The position numbers and the translations under genes were made by a program. DNA of 54,503 nt from an uncultured Elusimicrobia bacterium (GTDB taxonomy: Bacteria; Elusimicrobiota; Endomicrobiia; Endomicrobiales; Endomicrobiaceae): assembly GCA_937916125.1 (NCBI GenBank), contig CALGGE010000026.1, positions 1 to 54,503 of the forward strand, given 5' to 3'. Below the pieces are notes generated by a model. The model did not search any database. It saw only the letters and a program-made list of their open reading frames with translations, and had not been told where the DNA came from. Positions 47,489 to 54,503 of the stretch are shown one piece after another. How positions within the stretch are numbered: the first letter of the stretch is position 1; each line of letters starts with the position of its first letter.

Positions 47489-48943
47489 TTGGCTTCTCTA
47501 AAACATAAAATAATAAAAGTTAAAGCTGAAAAGATAGTCTTTCCCGGGAATGTTTTGTGCAGATGCGAAGACGGTGTGGCTCTTTTCACGGAAGGGTTGC
47601 TTCCCGACGAAGAAGCCGAAGTTTTTGTTACCCGAGATAAAAAATCTTTCAGAGAAGCCAAACTTGAGAAACTTTTAATCAACTCCCCTTTAAGAAAAAC
47701 ATCGGAATGTCCGTCTTTCGGAAAATGCGGCGGATGTTCTTTCCAGCATACCGATTACGTAAATCAAATAAAATTCAAAACGGATTGTGTTAAAGAACTT
47801 TTAAATTTTACGAATATTGAAATACCGCAGGCAAAACAAAGCCCCGTTCAATGGAATTACAGAAACAAGATGGAGTTTAGCTTCTATAACAATGTACAAT
47901 GTACAATGTATAATGTACAATCAACGATAAACAACAAAACGCCACAGCCTCCGGCCCCCGGTTCTCGGTACTCGACTGCTATTTTAAACTCTTCAGCTGT
48001 TTCTTTGGGTTTGCATTGTAAAGGAAGTTTTTATAAATATTCTGAAATTCCCCCCTGTTTTATTGCCGATGAAAATATTATGAAAGCAGCGGAAATTGTA
48101 AAAGAGTTTGCAATTAAAACAGGTTTGAAAGCATACAATAACAAAACTCACGAAGGTTTTTTCAGACATCTTGTTTTAAGAAAAGGTGTAAATACCGGTG
48201 ATTTGCTTGTAAATATTGTTACAAATAAACAGGAAAATATAAATAAAATTTTCTTTGACGGAGTTGTAAAAGAATTATCAACTTTTTGCTCAAGCATTTA
48301 TTGGACGGAAAATTCAAAGTTTTCCGATGCTGTTAATGCCGAAAAGATAACTCTGCTCTACGGTAATGAAAATATCACGGAAACTTTAACGGTCGCAGAA
48401 AATAAATTTAAATTTTCCGTTGCTCCGTTCTCTTTTTTTCAGACAAATACAAAAGCAACAGAAGTTTTGTATAATACTGTAATAGAGTTACTACAGCCTG
48501 ATAAACAAGATACATTGCTTGATATGTATTGCGGAACGGGGGCGATAGGAATATGTTTGTCTCCGCACGTTAAATCGGTCGTAGGCGTGGAACAGGTTGA
48601 AGCTTCCATTGAAAGTGCAAAATATAATGCAAAGATAAATAATATTGAGAATATTGAATTTTTTGCACAACCGGCGGAAAAATGGGTAAAAAACAATACT
48701 AAAAAATTTGATGCCGTTATTGTTGACCCGCCGCGAGCAGGTTTGATGGAACCCGTAATAGAACATCTTTTATTTTTAAACGCTAAAAAGATAGTTTATG
48801 TGTCCTGTAATCCGTCAACACTTGCACGAGATTTAAAACTTATCACTAAAGACGGAAAATATAAAATTATAAAAGTTTGTCCTGTAGATATGTTCCCTCA
48901 AACCTATCACATTGAGACTGTTGTGTTGTTAACTATTAAATAA
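47489..48943 (+). CDS. 23S rRNA (uracil-5-)-methyltransferase, RlmD/RumA type, with an in-frame insertion
   Basis: About 484 residues. It has a TRAM domain (HKIIKVKAEKIVFPGNVLCR), then Fe-S cluster cysteines (ECPSFGKCGGCSFQHTDY). The SAM-dependent domain contains FFQTNTKATEVL, LDMYCGTGAIGICLSPHV, VIVDPPRAGL and the catalytic YVSCNPSTLARDL. Between RNKMEFSF and VSLGLHCKGSF, about 36 residues (from VQCTMYNVQS to AILNSSA) are encoded by a dispersed repeat. I favour a TTG start at 47489, with GAGGT 9 nt upstream, over the TTG at 47474. Other RumA-like targets cannot be excluded. Confidence 0.88.
   Translation: MASLKHKIIKVKAEKIVFPGNVLCRCEDGVALFTEGLLPDEEAEVFVTRDKKSFREAKLEKLLINSPLRKTSECPSFGKCGGCSFQHTDYVNQIKFKTDCVKELLNFTNIEIPQAKQSPVQWNYRNKMEFSFYNNVQCTMYNVQSTINNKTPQPPAPGSRYSTAILNSSAVSLGLHCKGSFYKYSEIPPCFIADENIMKAAEIVKEFAIKTGLKAYNNKTHEGFFRHLVLRKGVNTGDLLVNIVTNKQENINKIFFDGVVKELSTFCSSIYWTENSKFSDAVNAEKITLLYGNENITETLTVAENKFKFSVAPFSFFQTNTKATEVLYNTVIELLQPDKQDTLLDMYCGTGAIGICLSPHVKSVVGVEQVEASIESAKYNAKINNIENIEFFAQPAEKWVKNNTKKFDAVIVDPPRAGLMEPVIEHLLFLNAKKIVYVSCNPSTLARDLKLITKDGKYKIIKVCPVDMFPQTYHIETVVLLTIK
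47887..47996. repeat. dispersed repeat inserted in-frame in the rRNA methyltransferase gene
   Basis: TACAATG-type 7-nt units (47889-47920) are followed by CAACGATAAACAACAAAACG. This is close to copy A at 11181-11232 over about 50 bp. A GC-rich degenerate run (about 47945-47978, CCTCCGGCCCCCGG, TTCTCGGTACTCG) follows. The whole keeps the reading frame open and is a multiple of three. Confidence 0.75.
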
Positions 48944-48979
48944 ACTTTTATGCCATTTTTAAAAATTTTATAAGTAAAA

Positions 48980-49014
48980 ACGAGCAGAGAACTTTTTTCT
49001 CTGCCCGTTTTTTT
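48980..49014. terminator. bidirectional terminator between rRNA methyltransferase and pilin genes
   Basis: ACG, then GCAGAGA, pairs with TCTCTGC, then CGT, with one mismatch. T-runs follow on both strands. The pilin stop codon lies at the edge of the T-run. Confidence 0.88.
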
Positions 49015-49459
49015 ATAATCTTGTGCTGGCATCTTCTTTAAAATATTCAAAACCCAATGTCACATTATATTTAAAACCTAATCTTGTTTTTTCATCACCC
49101 TTTACTTCTTCAGGCTTTTTAACATAAGCATAGAAACCGATTTTATTAAAATTTGAAGATGGATTAGAGTCTGAATAAAAAACAGTGAAATATTTATTTC
49201 CCCTTGCATCTATTCCCAATTCAGGATAACAGCAAGACCAATCGTAGTCCATATTGTTCGGTGACCAATAAAAATGTCCGTGTTCGGAATAATAGGCTTT
49301 TTGTGCAGAAAGAATTGTTCCCAATAAAGCGTAACCCTCTGCCATTTTTGCTTTATCCACATACCCTCTATAAATAGGTACCGATATTACCGACAAAATG
49401 ATAACGATAGCAATCGTTATTACCAACTCTACTAAGGTGAAACCTTTTAATTTTTTCAT
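49013..49459 (-). CDS. type IV pilin-like protein (PilE/PulG family)
   Basis: 148 residues with a class-III prepilin leader: KLKG, cleavage, then FTLVELVITIAIVIILSVIS, with Glu at mature position 5. A hydrophobic helix and a small globular C-terminal domain follow (AEGYALLGTILSAQKAYYSE, a Cys pair in DWSCCYPE). Elusimicrobium-type genomes are known for many such short pilins, often scattered singly, as here. It could be a pilus subunit or a pseudopilin. No assembly genes are nearby. Confidence 0.9.
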   Translation of the reverse strand: MKKLKGFTLVELVITIAIVIILSVISVPIYRGYVDKAKMAEGYALLGTILSAQKAYYSEHGHFYWSPNNMDYDWSCCYPELGIDARGNKYFTVFYSDSNPSSNFNKIGFYAYVKKPEEVKGDEKTRLGFKYNVTLGFEYFKEDASTRL

Positions 49460-49481
49460 AACACTCCTCCTTGTTTGTTTT

Positions 49482-49506
49482 TTCCCGCGTTGCAGTTGGG
49501 CGGGAA
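49482..49506 (-). promoter_or_regulatory. 5'-leader hairpin of the pilin gene
   Basis: TTCCCGC (49482-49488) and GCGGGAA (49500-49506) form a perfect 7-bp stem about 25 nt upstream of the pilin ribosome binding site (GGAGGAG). A TATAAT on the minus strand near 49576-49581 would give a long leader. No T-run follows the hairpin in the pilin direction. Confidence 0.45.
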
Positions 49507-49676
49507 TCTATAGTTTTTTAACTTCTTTTTTTTATATTTATTTTCCCCGATTAACGACGGATATCTCACTCTTCATTATACTACGTGTTATTTGCGGTTC
49601 GAGACGCCATAAATGTCAATTTCGTAGCTGATACTGTTATGCGTTTTTTAAAAAATTTGCTATTAGTAAATTTATT

Positions 49677-49685
49677 TGCTATAAT
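49677..49685 (+). promoter_or_regulatory. extended -10 promoter at the structured element
   Basis: TGCTATAAT in the TTTGCTATAATA context shared with 45511 and 46486. A weaker TGCTATTAG lies 19 nt upstream (49658-49666). Confidence 0.55.
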
Positions 49686-49787
49686 AAGCCGAGGGACAAG
49701 AACTTTTTTTGTTCATCTTTTTTTCAGATTAAGGCTATGTTTTAATCTGTTTGTCAAGCTAATGCTATGTGTTAGCCTGCTCGGCTT
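49686..49787 (+). ncRNA. candidate structured RNA, cloverleaf-like
   Basis: The closing stem AAGCCGAG (49686-49693)/CTCGGCTT (49780-49787) encloses three hairpins. These are GAAC/GTTC with a T7 loop (49700-49714), CAGATTAA/TTAATCTG with a 9-nt loop (49725-49749) and CAAGCTAA/TTAGCCTG with a 9-nt loop (49755-49779). The last two share the loop core GCTATGT and differ in the stem by paired changes. The third hairpin abuts the closing stem. It is not a tRNA: the T-loop and CCA end are absent and the arms do not fit. I know no matching family. A DNA-level role (operator, recombination site) is possible. Confidence 0.5.
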
Positions 49788-49806
49788 AAAATGTTTGTTA
49801 AACGAA

Positions 49807-49832
49807 ATTTTAAAATCAAAAGATTTTAAAAT
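49807..49832. promoter_or_regulatory. palindromic operator candidate upstream of the XRE regulator
   Basis: ATTTTAAAATC, AAAA, GATTTTAAAAT is a perfect inverted repeat of 11-bp arms. A related half-site (GATTTTAAAGTC) occurs at 49862-49873. It lies about 75-100 nt before the regulator's start, suitable for autoregulation. Confidence 0.55.
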
Positions 49833-49906
49833 AAAATTATAATAATATTATATAATCTTATGATTTTAAAGTCAAGGGAATTTTGTATGATGTTAGGAGT
49901 TTTATT

Positions 49907-50263
49907 ATGAAAAAAGAAAAAACTTTTTTTGCAAAACAACTGAAAAAAATTATGTCGGAAAAAGATATTACTCAACAAAAACTTGGCGAAAAACTTAATG
50001 TTTCTCAAACAATGGTTAGTCAGTGGTTAAGAGGTTTAAGATATCCGACGTTAAATTCCTTACAAAAAATCTCAAAAGCATTGGATGTTCCGACGGCATA
50101 TTTCTTAGAGGAAAGTTCTATAAATAAAGAAAGTATTTTAGTTCAAAATATAAAAGAAATAAAGGAGCAACTTAGATTTAATGAAGAAAAAATGAAAAGA
50201 TTTGAAACTGAACTTGAATTATTAAAAATAAAGATTGATAAAAATTTTAATCTGTCAAAATAA
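49907..50263 (+). CDS. XRE-family transcriptional regulator
   Basis: 118 residues. A Cro/C1-type helix-turn-helix occupies residues 10-65 (KQLKKIMSEKDITQQKLGEK, VSQTMVSQWLRGLRYPTLNS). A charged helical coiled-coil tail follows (KEIKEQLRFNEEKMKRFETE), probably for dimerisation. ATG 49907 has TTAGGAG upstream, and the in-frame ATG at 49883 lacks one. It is monocistronic and probably regulates itself through the palindrome at 49807. Targets are unknown. Confidence 0.85.
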   Translation: MKKEKTFFAKQLKKIMSEKDITQQKLGEKLNVSQTMVSQWLRGLRYPTLNSLQKISKALDVPTAYFLEESSINKESILVQNIKEIKEQLRFNEEKMKRFETELELLKIKIDKNFNLSK

Positions 50264-50453
50264 TTTGTTGTCAATATATAAAAAATAATGTTTTTGTATT
50301 GCAATTCATAAACTTCAATAAACATCAGCCTCTTCTTTCCTATATATTATTATAATTCATCATAGCATTTCAGCATCATATAAATTTACAATTTAAATTT
50401 TATAATGTATAATTAATGGCAGATGTAATGTTTACAAGGTTTAATATATAAAT
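50264..50453. other. AT-rich intergenic region with a repeat fragment
   Basis: No gene is seen. Positions 50394-50415 repeat the TTTACAATTT...TATAATGTATAATTAA motif found in copy A of the dispersed repeat at about 11237. Confidence 0.5.
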
Positions 50454-51023
50454 ATGAAAAAGATTTTAAAAAATTCATCAATAGTTTTAGGTTTGATTAT
50501 ATTGATATACGGTTTATTTTTTGCCGACAGTTGGATAAAAGGTAATTTTCATATAATAACAAATAATCAGGCTTATCGCAGTCGCCAACTGGATAAACAA
50601 TTATTAAAATATTATATTACAAAATATAACATTAAAAGTATTATCAATTTACGTGGAGAAGAAAAAGGTGCGGATTGGTATGATGATGAAATGTATGTAA
50701 GTTCTATTTATAACGTTTTTCATTATGATTTGGATTTGCCTATGGATAAAATGCCTAAAGACAAAGATATGCAAACTTTACTTGATATTTTTAAAACTGC
50801 ACCGAGACCCGTATTAATACATTGTTTGGGCGGTTCGGACAGAACGGGGCTTGCTTCAACTTTATGGAAAATACTTATTGATAAAGAAAATAAATGTAAA
50901 GCTTCAAGGCACATGTTATTTTATTACGGACACATGCCTTTTGGCAAAGCAAGAGTATTGGATAAGTGGCTTGATGAACACGAAATTATGGATGGAGAAG
51001 TAATAAAGGTAGATTTGTTATGA
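50454..51023 (+). CDS. membrane-anchored CX5R (tyrosine/dual-specificity type) phosphatase
   Basis: 189 residues. One N-terminal membrane helix (IVLGLIILIYGLFFADSWI) is followed by a protein-tyrosine-phosphatase-like domain. This has the N-terminal YRSRQLDKQLLKYYITKY and SIINLRGEE, then the P-loop HCLGGSDRTG (Cys and Arg of CX5R present). The fold resembles the DUF442/Siw14-like small phosphatases. The active site would face the periplasm if the helix is an uncleaved anchor. The stop overlaps the WYL regulator start (ATGA at 51020-51023), so the two are translationally coupled. Confidence 0.82.
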   Translation: MKKILKNSSIVLGLIILIYGLFFADSWIKGNFHIITNNQAYRSRQLDKQLLKYYITKYNIKSIINLRGEEKGADWYDDEMYVSSIYNVFHYDLDLPMDKMPKDKDMQTLLDIFKTAPRPVLIHCLGGSDRTGLASTLWKILIDKENKCKASRHMLFYYGHMPFGKARVLDKWLDEHEIMDGEVIKVDLL

Positions 51024-51922
51024 ATAAAATGTCTGCAGTAGTATTTATATTGGATAAATTGGATTCGGGAGCTGTAACGACAAAAGAGCTTGCCGAAGAA
51101 ATGAATGTTTCTGCCGAATCGGTTCAAGAATACTTAAAAGAAATAGAAACAGCCGCTTTTCCTATTTGCAATCCCGAAAAAGGGATGTACGCTTTTGCCG
51201 AAAATTTTTCTTTAAATAAAATGCAGTTGTCAGGTACGGATGCAGGGTTGCTGGTTCTTTTTAATTCGTTTGTTGAATCTTTAAATAATAAAAAATTTGA
51301 TGAAAGTCTTTCCAATTTAAGAAAGAGAATTTTACAGGAAAATACGGATAATCCGTTTTATGTTAAAATTCAAAAAGGTCAACAATACGAAGTAAACGGA
51401 ACTACAAAAATTATTGAAACGGCAATAAAAGAACGCTATTTTATTTCCATAGAATCCAACAAAAAAAATACAATAAAATGTTTAAAACCGATAAAAATTG
51501 CCTATTACGAGGGATTTTGGTATTTAATATGCCTGCTTGGGAAAAAGAATAAGATTTTAAAGTATAATATTTCCAATATCAAAAGTGTCACGGTAACCGA
51601 TAAACAGTTTGAATATACAAAAGATATTGAGAATATATTAAAGGAAAGTGTGTCTATTTGGTTCGAACAGGAACGAAATATGAATGTAAAACTTTCGATT
51701 GATAAAAAAGTTGCAAAATATTTTAAGATGAGGCAGTTTTTTCCTCTTCAGCAGGTTGTGGAAGAAACGGAAGACGGAACTTTGATTTTGGAATGTAAAG
51801 TGTCGAAAAAAGAAGAGGTTATGCCGACGGTATTTCAGTGGTTGCCGTATATCAGAGTGTTAGAACCAAAATTAATTGACAAAAAAGTTAAAGAAGTAAT
51901 GAGTAAATATCTTGAAGAATAA
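51020..51922 (+). CDS. WYL-domain transcriptional regulator
   Basis: 300 residues. An N-terminal winged helix-turn-helix of the HTH_11 type (AVVFILDKLDSGAVTTKELA, ESVQEYLKEIETA) is followed by a WYL domain (IETAIKERYFISIESNKK, KPIKIAYYEGFWYLICL) and the WCX C-terminal extension (FKMRQFFPLQQVVEETEDGT). WYL domains sense ligands, including nucleotides or nucleic-acid fragments in studied members, and often regulate defence or stress genes. Coupling to a phosphatase gene suggests a shared signal. The ligand is unknown. Confidence 0.88.
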   Translation: MNKMSAVVFILDKLDSGAVTTKELAEEMNVSAESVQEYLKEIETAAFPICNPEKGMYAFAENFSLNKMQLSGTDAGLLVLFNSFVESLNNKKFDESLSNLRKRILQENTDNPFYVKIQKGQQYEVNGTTKIIETAIKERYFISIESNKKNTIKCLKPIKIAYYEGFWYLICLLGKKNKILKYNISNIKSVTVTDKQFEYTKDIENILKESVSIWFEQERNMNVKLSIDKKVAKYFKMRQFFPLQQVVEETEDGTLILECKVSKKEEVMPTVFQWLPYIRVLEPKLIDKKVKEVMSKYLEE

Positions 51923-51938
51923 TATCTGTGTTTCTTTG

Positions 51939-53165
51939 TTAATTTTCATCTTGTTTGAAAATGCCGAAAAGCAAACTTAAGATTATGGCAGTAAAAGTTG
52001 ATAAAATCATTCCCTTAATTGTAACGGAACCTATGGTAAAAGAAGCTCCGCTTACACCTATTCCCAAAACAACGGAAGTAAGTAAAAGATTTTTCGGATT
52101 ATTATAATCTACTTTTTTTTCGACGAGAATTCTTATACCCGATACTGCTATTACTCCGAACAACAAAAGAGTAATTCCCCCCATAACTGCAGATGGAATA
52201 CTTTGAATTATTGCGGTGAGTTTTCCCGAAAAAGAGAGAATTATAGCAAAAATCGCAGCTCCCATCAAAACAGAAGCTCTAAAAACTTTTGTTATTGCTA
52301 TTACACCTATATTTTCTCCGTAAGTTGTATTAGGTGTAGAACCGAAAAATCCCGATATAATTGTAGATAGTCCGTTGCCGAAAATTGAACGGGCAAGACC
52401 GGGATCTTTCATAAGGTCTTTGCCCATAATATTCCCTATAACTATAAAATGTCCCACATGTTCTGCAATAAGAACAAATGCTATAGGAAGCATTATGAGA
52501 ACGGCATCCATATTAAATTGAGGGGTATAAAGCGTAGGAAGAGCGAACCAAGAGGCTTCTTTTACGGGAGAGAAATCTACCATTCCTAAGAAAAAAGAAA
52601 GAATATATCCGAATATAATCGATAAAAGAATTGATATTACCGATAAAAAACTTTTAAAGACAACAGTTGCCATAATGGCAAAAGTAAGTGTTGCAAATGA
52701 TACAAAAATAGTTTTACCGTTGAATATTTCATTTGTGACCCCCGCCATGTTTGCTGCAACAGGCATCAGTTCTAACCCTATAACGGTAACTATTGCCCCC
52801 ATTGCTGCCGGAGGAAAAATAATATCTATCCATTTTGTTCCTACAAAATGTATTAAAAGAGCGATAAGACAAAATAGAAGACCTACAACGATAAATCCGC
52901 CAAGAGCTGTTTCATAGTTATATTTACTCATAACAATAAATACAGGTGATATAAATGCAACACTTGAACCTAAAAAAGCAGGAACTTTTCCCTTGCATAT
53001 ATAAATATATAAAAGAGTTCCTATCCCGTTAAAAAATAAAACAGTTGCAGGATTTATTTTAAATAAAAAGGGAATTACCACCGTCGCCGAAAACATTGCA
53101 AACAGATGTTGCAAACTCAATGGAATAGTTTTTAATATTTGCAGTTTCTGCTTATTGGTTATCAT
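51939..53165 (-). CDS. uracil permease (NCS2/UraA family)
   Basis: 408 residues with the 14-helix NCS2 fold. The substrate-site Glu is in LIAEHVGHFIVIGNI and the second in GSTPNTTYGENIGVIAIT. The N-terminal FAMFSATVVIPFLF and PAFLGSSVAFISP segments are typical of UraA-like uracil:proton symporters. ATG 53165 follows GGAGAGG, so I prefer it to the in-frame start at 53183. It is a single gene. Xanthine or uric acid as substrate is less likely. Confidence 0.88.
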   Translation of the reverse strand: MITNKQKLQILKTIPLSLQHLFAMFSATVVIPFLFKINPATVLFFNGIGTLLYIYICKGKVPAFLGSSVAFISPVFIVMSKYNYETALGGFIVVGLLFCLIALLIHFVGTKWIDIIFPPAAMGAIVTVIGLELMPVAANMAGVTNEIFNGKTIFVSFATLTFAIMATVVFKSFLSVISILLSIIFGYILSFFLGMVDFSPVKEASWFALPTLYTPQFNMDAVLIMLPIAFVLIAEHVGHFIVIGNIMGKDLMKDPGLARSIFGNGLSTIISGFFGSTPNTTYGENIGVIAITKVFRASVLMGAAIFAIILSFSGKLTAIIQSIPSAVMGGITLLLFGVIAVSGIRILVEKKVDYNNPKNLLLTSVVLGIGVSGASFTIGSVTIKGMILSTFTAIILSLLFGIFKQDEN

Positions 53166-53272
53166 TGACCTCTCCACATACATAATTAAAATAGCAATTA
53201 TAGAATTCGTCTTTTTATCTTTCGGTTTTAAAAGTATAACATATTTCTTTTTTTACTTCAATGGACAAAATA

Positions 53273-53313
53273 AAAAAAGGAACCTGATTTTTATTCAAGT
53301 TCCTTTTTTATAG
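53273..53313. terminator. bidirectional terminator between serC and the permease gene
   Basis: AAAAAAGGAAC (53273-53283) pairs with GTTCCTTTTTT (53299-53309). T-runs are available on both strands. It terminates serC on the minus strand. Confidence 0.85.
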
Positions 53314-53322
53314 TATTATTTT

Positions 53323-54411
53323 TTATAATGAATTTTTTGATTCAAAATCTTTCATGAAAGCTACTAATTTTTGAACACCTTCAATCGGCATTGCATTATA
53401 AATAGAAGCTCTCATTCCGCCTACGGTTCTGTGACCTTTAAGGCTTGTTAAACCTTCTGCCGTAGCTTCTTTTATAAATTTAGCTTCCATTTCTTCATTG
53501 CCGATTACGAAAGGAACATTCATTAAAGATCTGTCTTCTTTTACAACAGTTCCTTTAAACAATTTGCTGGAATCCAAGAAATCGTAAAGAACTTTTGCTT
53601 TTGCTTCGTTCAGCTCTTTCATTTTTGTAAGACCGCCGAGTTTCTTAATCCATTTGAATACCAAACCGCAAATATAAATACCGTATGTCGGAGGTGTATT
53701 GTATAAAGAACCGTTATCGGTTTGAATTTTCCAGTTCATCATCGTCGGTGTGTTAGCAATAGCAGGACCTTCACCGATTAAATCCTCTCTGATAATTAAA
53801 ATCTGAACACCGGAAGGACCGACATTCTTCTGAACTCCGCCGTACATTACACCGTATTTTGTAATATCTACGGGTTCGGATAAGAAACAGGAAGAAACAT
53901 CCGATACTAACGGCTTTCCTTTTGTGTTAGGGAGTTTTTTGTATTTTGTTCCGTAAATTGTATTGTTTTCACAAATATAAACATAGTCTGCGTTTTCGCT
54001 TATAGGCAAGTCCGAACAATCCGGAATATAAGAGAATGTTTTATCTTCGGAAGATGCAATTTTATTTGCTTTTCCGTATTTCTGTGCTTCCTGAAAAGCT
54101 TTCTTTGCCCATTGTCCGGTAACGATATAATCCGCAACACCGTTTCTCATTAAATTCATCGGAACAGATGCAAATTGTAATGAGCATCCGCCTTGAGCAA
54201 AGAGAACTTTATAATTTGCGGGAATATTTAATAATTCTCGTAAATCTGCTTCCGCTTCATCAATAATTGCCTGATATGTTTTTGAACGATGACTCATTTC
54301 CATAACAGACATTCCCGAACCTTTGTAATTCAACATTTCGTCTGCTGCTTGCTGTAATACTTCTACAGGTAATACCGCAGGACCTGCAGAAAAGTTGTAA
54401 ACTCTTTCCAT
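53323..54411 (-). CDS. serC: phosphoserine aminotransferase
   Basis: 362 residues, a PLP enzyme converting 3-phosphohydroxypyruvate to phosphoserine (serine, and pyridoxal in some bacteria). Signature segments are RVYNFSAGPAVLPVEVLQQA, GMSVMEMSHRSK, FAQGGCSLQFASVP, SDVSSCFLSEPV and the PLP-lysine loop GVQKNVGPSGV. C-terminal LKGHRTVGGMRASIYNAMP binds the substrate phosphate. The length is standard. The 92 nt upstream are A/T-only-like sequence with no clear promoter before the window ends. Confidence 0.96.
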   Translation of the reverse strand: MERVYNFSAGPAVLPVEVLQQAADEMLNYKGSGMSVMEMSHRSKTYQAIIDEAEADLRELLNIPANYKVLFAQGGCSLQFASVPMNLMRNGVADYIVTGQWAKKAFQEAQKYGKANKIASSEDKTFSYIPDCSDLPISENADYVYICENNTIYGTKYKKLPNTKGKPLVSDVSSCFLSEPVDITKYGVMYGGVQKNVGPSGVQILIIREDLIGEGPAIANTPTMMNWKIQTDNGSLYNTPPTYGIYICGLVFKWIKKLGGLTKMKELNEAKAKVLYDFLDSSKLFKGTVVKEDRSLMNVPFVIGNEEMEAKFIKEATAEGLTSLKGHRTVGGMRASIYNAMPIEGVQKLVAFMKDFESKNSL

Positions 54412-54503
54412 TTTAATTTTTTTCTCCTTATAAAAATAAATTTACAGATTTTATTTAAATCAATATTTTATAAAAAATAAAAAAAAATATAAAGAAAAAA
54501 ATG

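Noticed and set aside
49560..49620. Sigma-54 promoter for the pilin gene
   Set aside because: A TGGC...GC pair exists on the minus strand, but the GG-to-GC distance is one base too long and the TTGCA part is missing.
49686..49787. tRNA gene
   Set aside because: The cloverleaf outline is superficial: 8-bp closing stem, no D-loop GG, no TTCGA T-loop, no plausible anticodon arm and wrong spacing.
54412..54503. Partial gene at the window edge upstream of serC
   Set aside because: Only A/T-rich sequence with runs of A is present, and no frame with sense similarity enters from the edge.

Overview
The window is AT-rich (roughly 30% G+C by eye) bacterial chromosome with no rRNA or tRNA gene that I can find. 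Several traits point to a diderm, fermentative anaerobe. These are a beta-barrel outer-membrane protein, a short PilE/PulG-type pilin, an adenosylcobalamin-dependent (class II) ribonucleotide reductase, exported flavodoxin-like proteins, and a 1722-residue secreted or membrane protein of a kind I associate with Elusimicrobiota and Omnitrophota. My best guess is an Elusimicrobiota/Endomicrobium-like lineage, at moderate to low confidence.

Region 1 (0-11.2 kb). A minus-strand pair (AlkD-like DNA repair protein, DUF4186) is followed by a dead alpha/beta-hydrolase. A plus-strand operon then starts from one strong promoter at 1861: CocE/NonD hydrolase, a broken SnoaL fragment, an SDR reductase, a TetR regulator, an HlyD adaptor, a two-domain ABC ATPase and two ABC-2 permeases. 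The last five genes have the order of the E. coli CecR-YbhGFSR efflux locus. A 16-bp palindrome in the promoter spacer is a likely TetR operator. A Tat-exported metallo-beta-lactamase-fold hydrolase follows.

Region 2 (11.2-15 kb). This is an accessory island of defence-like or selfish genes (DUF1016 nuclease, DUF4143 ATPase) and remnants (AAA ATPase, carbonic anhydrase, DNA methyltransferase). Three direct repeats of the 3' end of the neighbouring acyl-ACP thioesterase gene bound its modules. It also holds an RNA-like element with mutually exclusive hairpins.

Region 3 (15-27 kb). Thioesterase, LysR regulator and a group of exported or redox proteins: cyclophilin-like lipoprotein, NTF2-like protein, SDR, membrane-anchored flavodoxin, carboxymuconolactone decarboxylase-cupin fusion, aldo/keto reductase and a Tat-exported FMN reductase. 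At least four truncated genes are interspersed. An MFS drug exporter with an attenuator-like leader and a CsoR/P1B-ATPase metal-efflux pair also lie here.

Region 4 (27-29.2 kb). A (GACA)8 leader transcript and the N-terminus of a surface protein cut off by an IS3-family element, then a dense cluster of short tandem and palindromic repeats.

Region 5 (29.2-45.4 kb, all minus). Housekeeping blocks: nrdR-nrdJ-dcd (dNTP supply), the giant protein with a small membrane protein, pgi with a membrane protein, an outer-membrane barrel, then rpmE-prfA-prmC-murA.

Region 6 (45.4-54.5 kb). Two tandem paralogous membrane proteins, an RlmD-type rRNA methyltransferase carrying an in-frame repeat insertion, a type IV pilin, a 102-nt cloverleaf-like element before an XRE regulator, a CX5R phosphatase translationally coupled to a WYL regulator, a uracil permease and serC.
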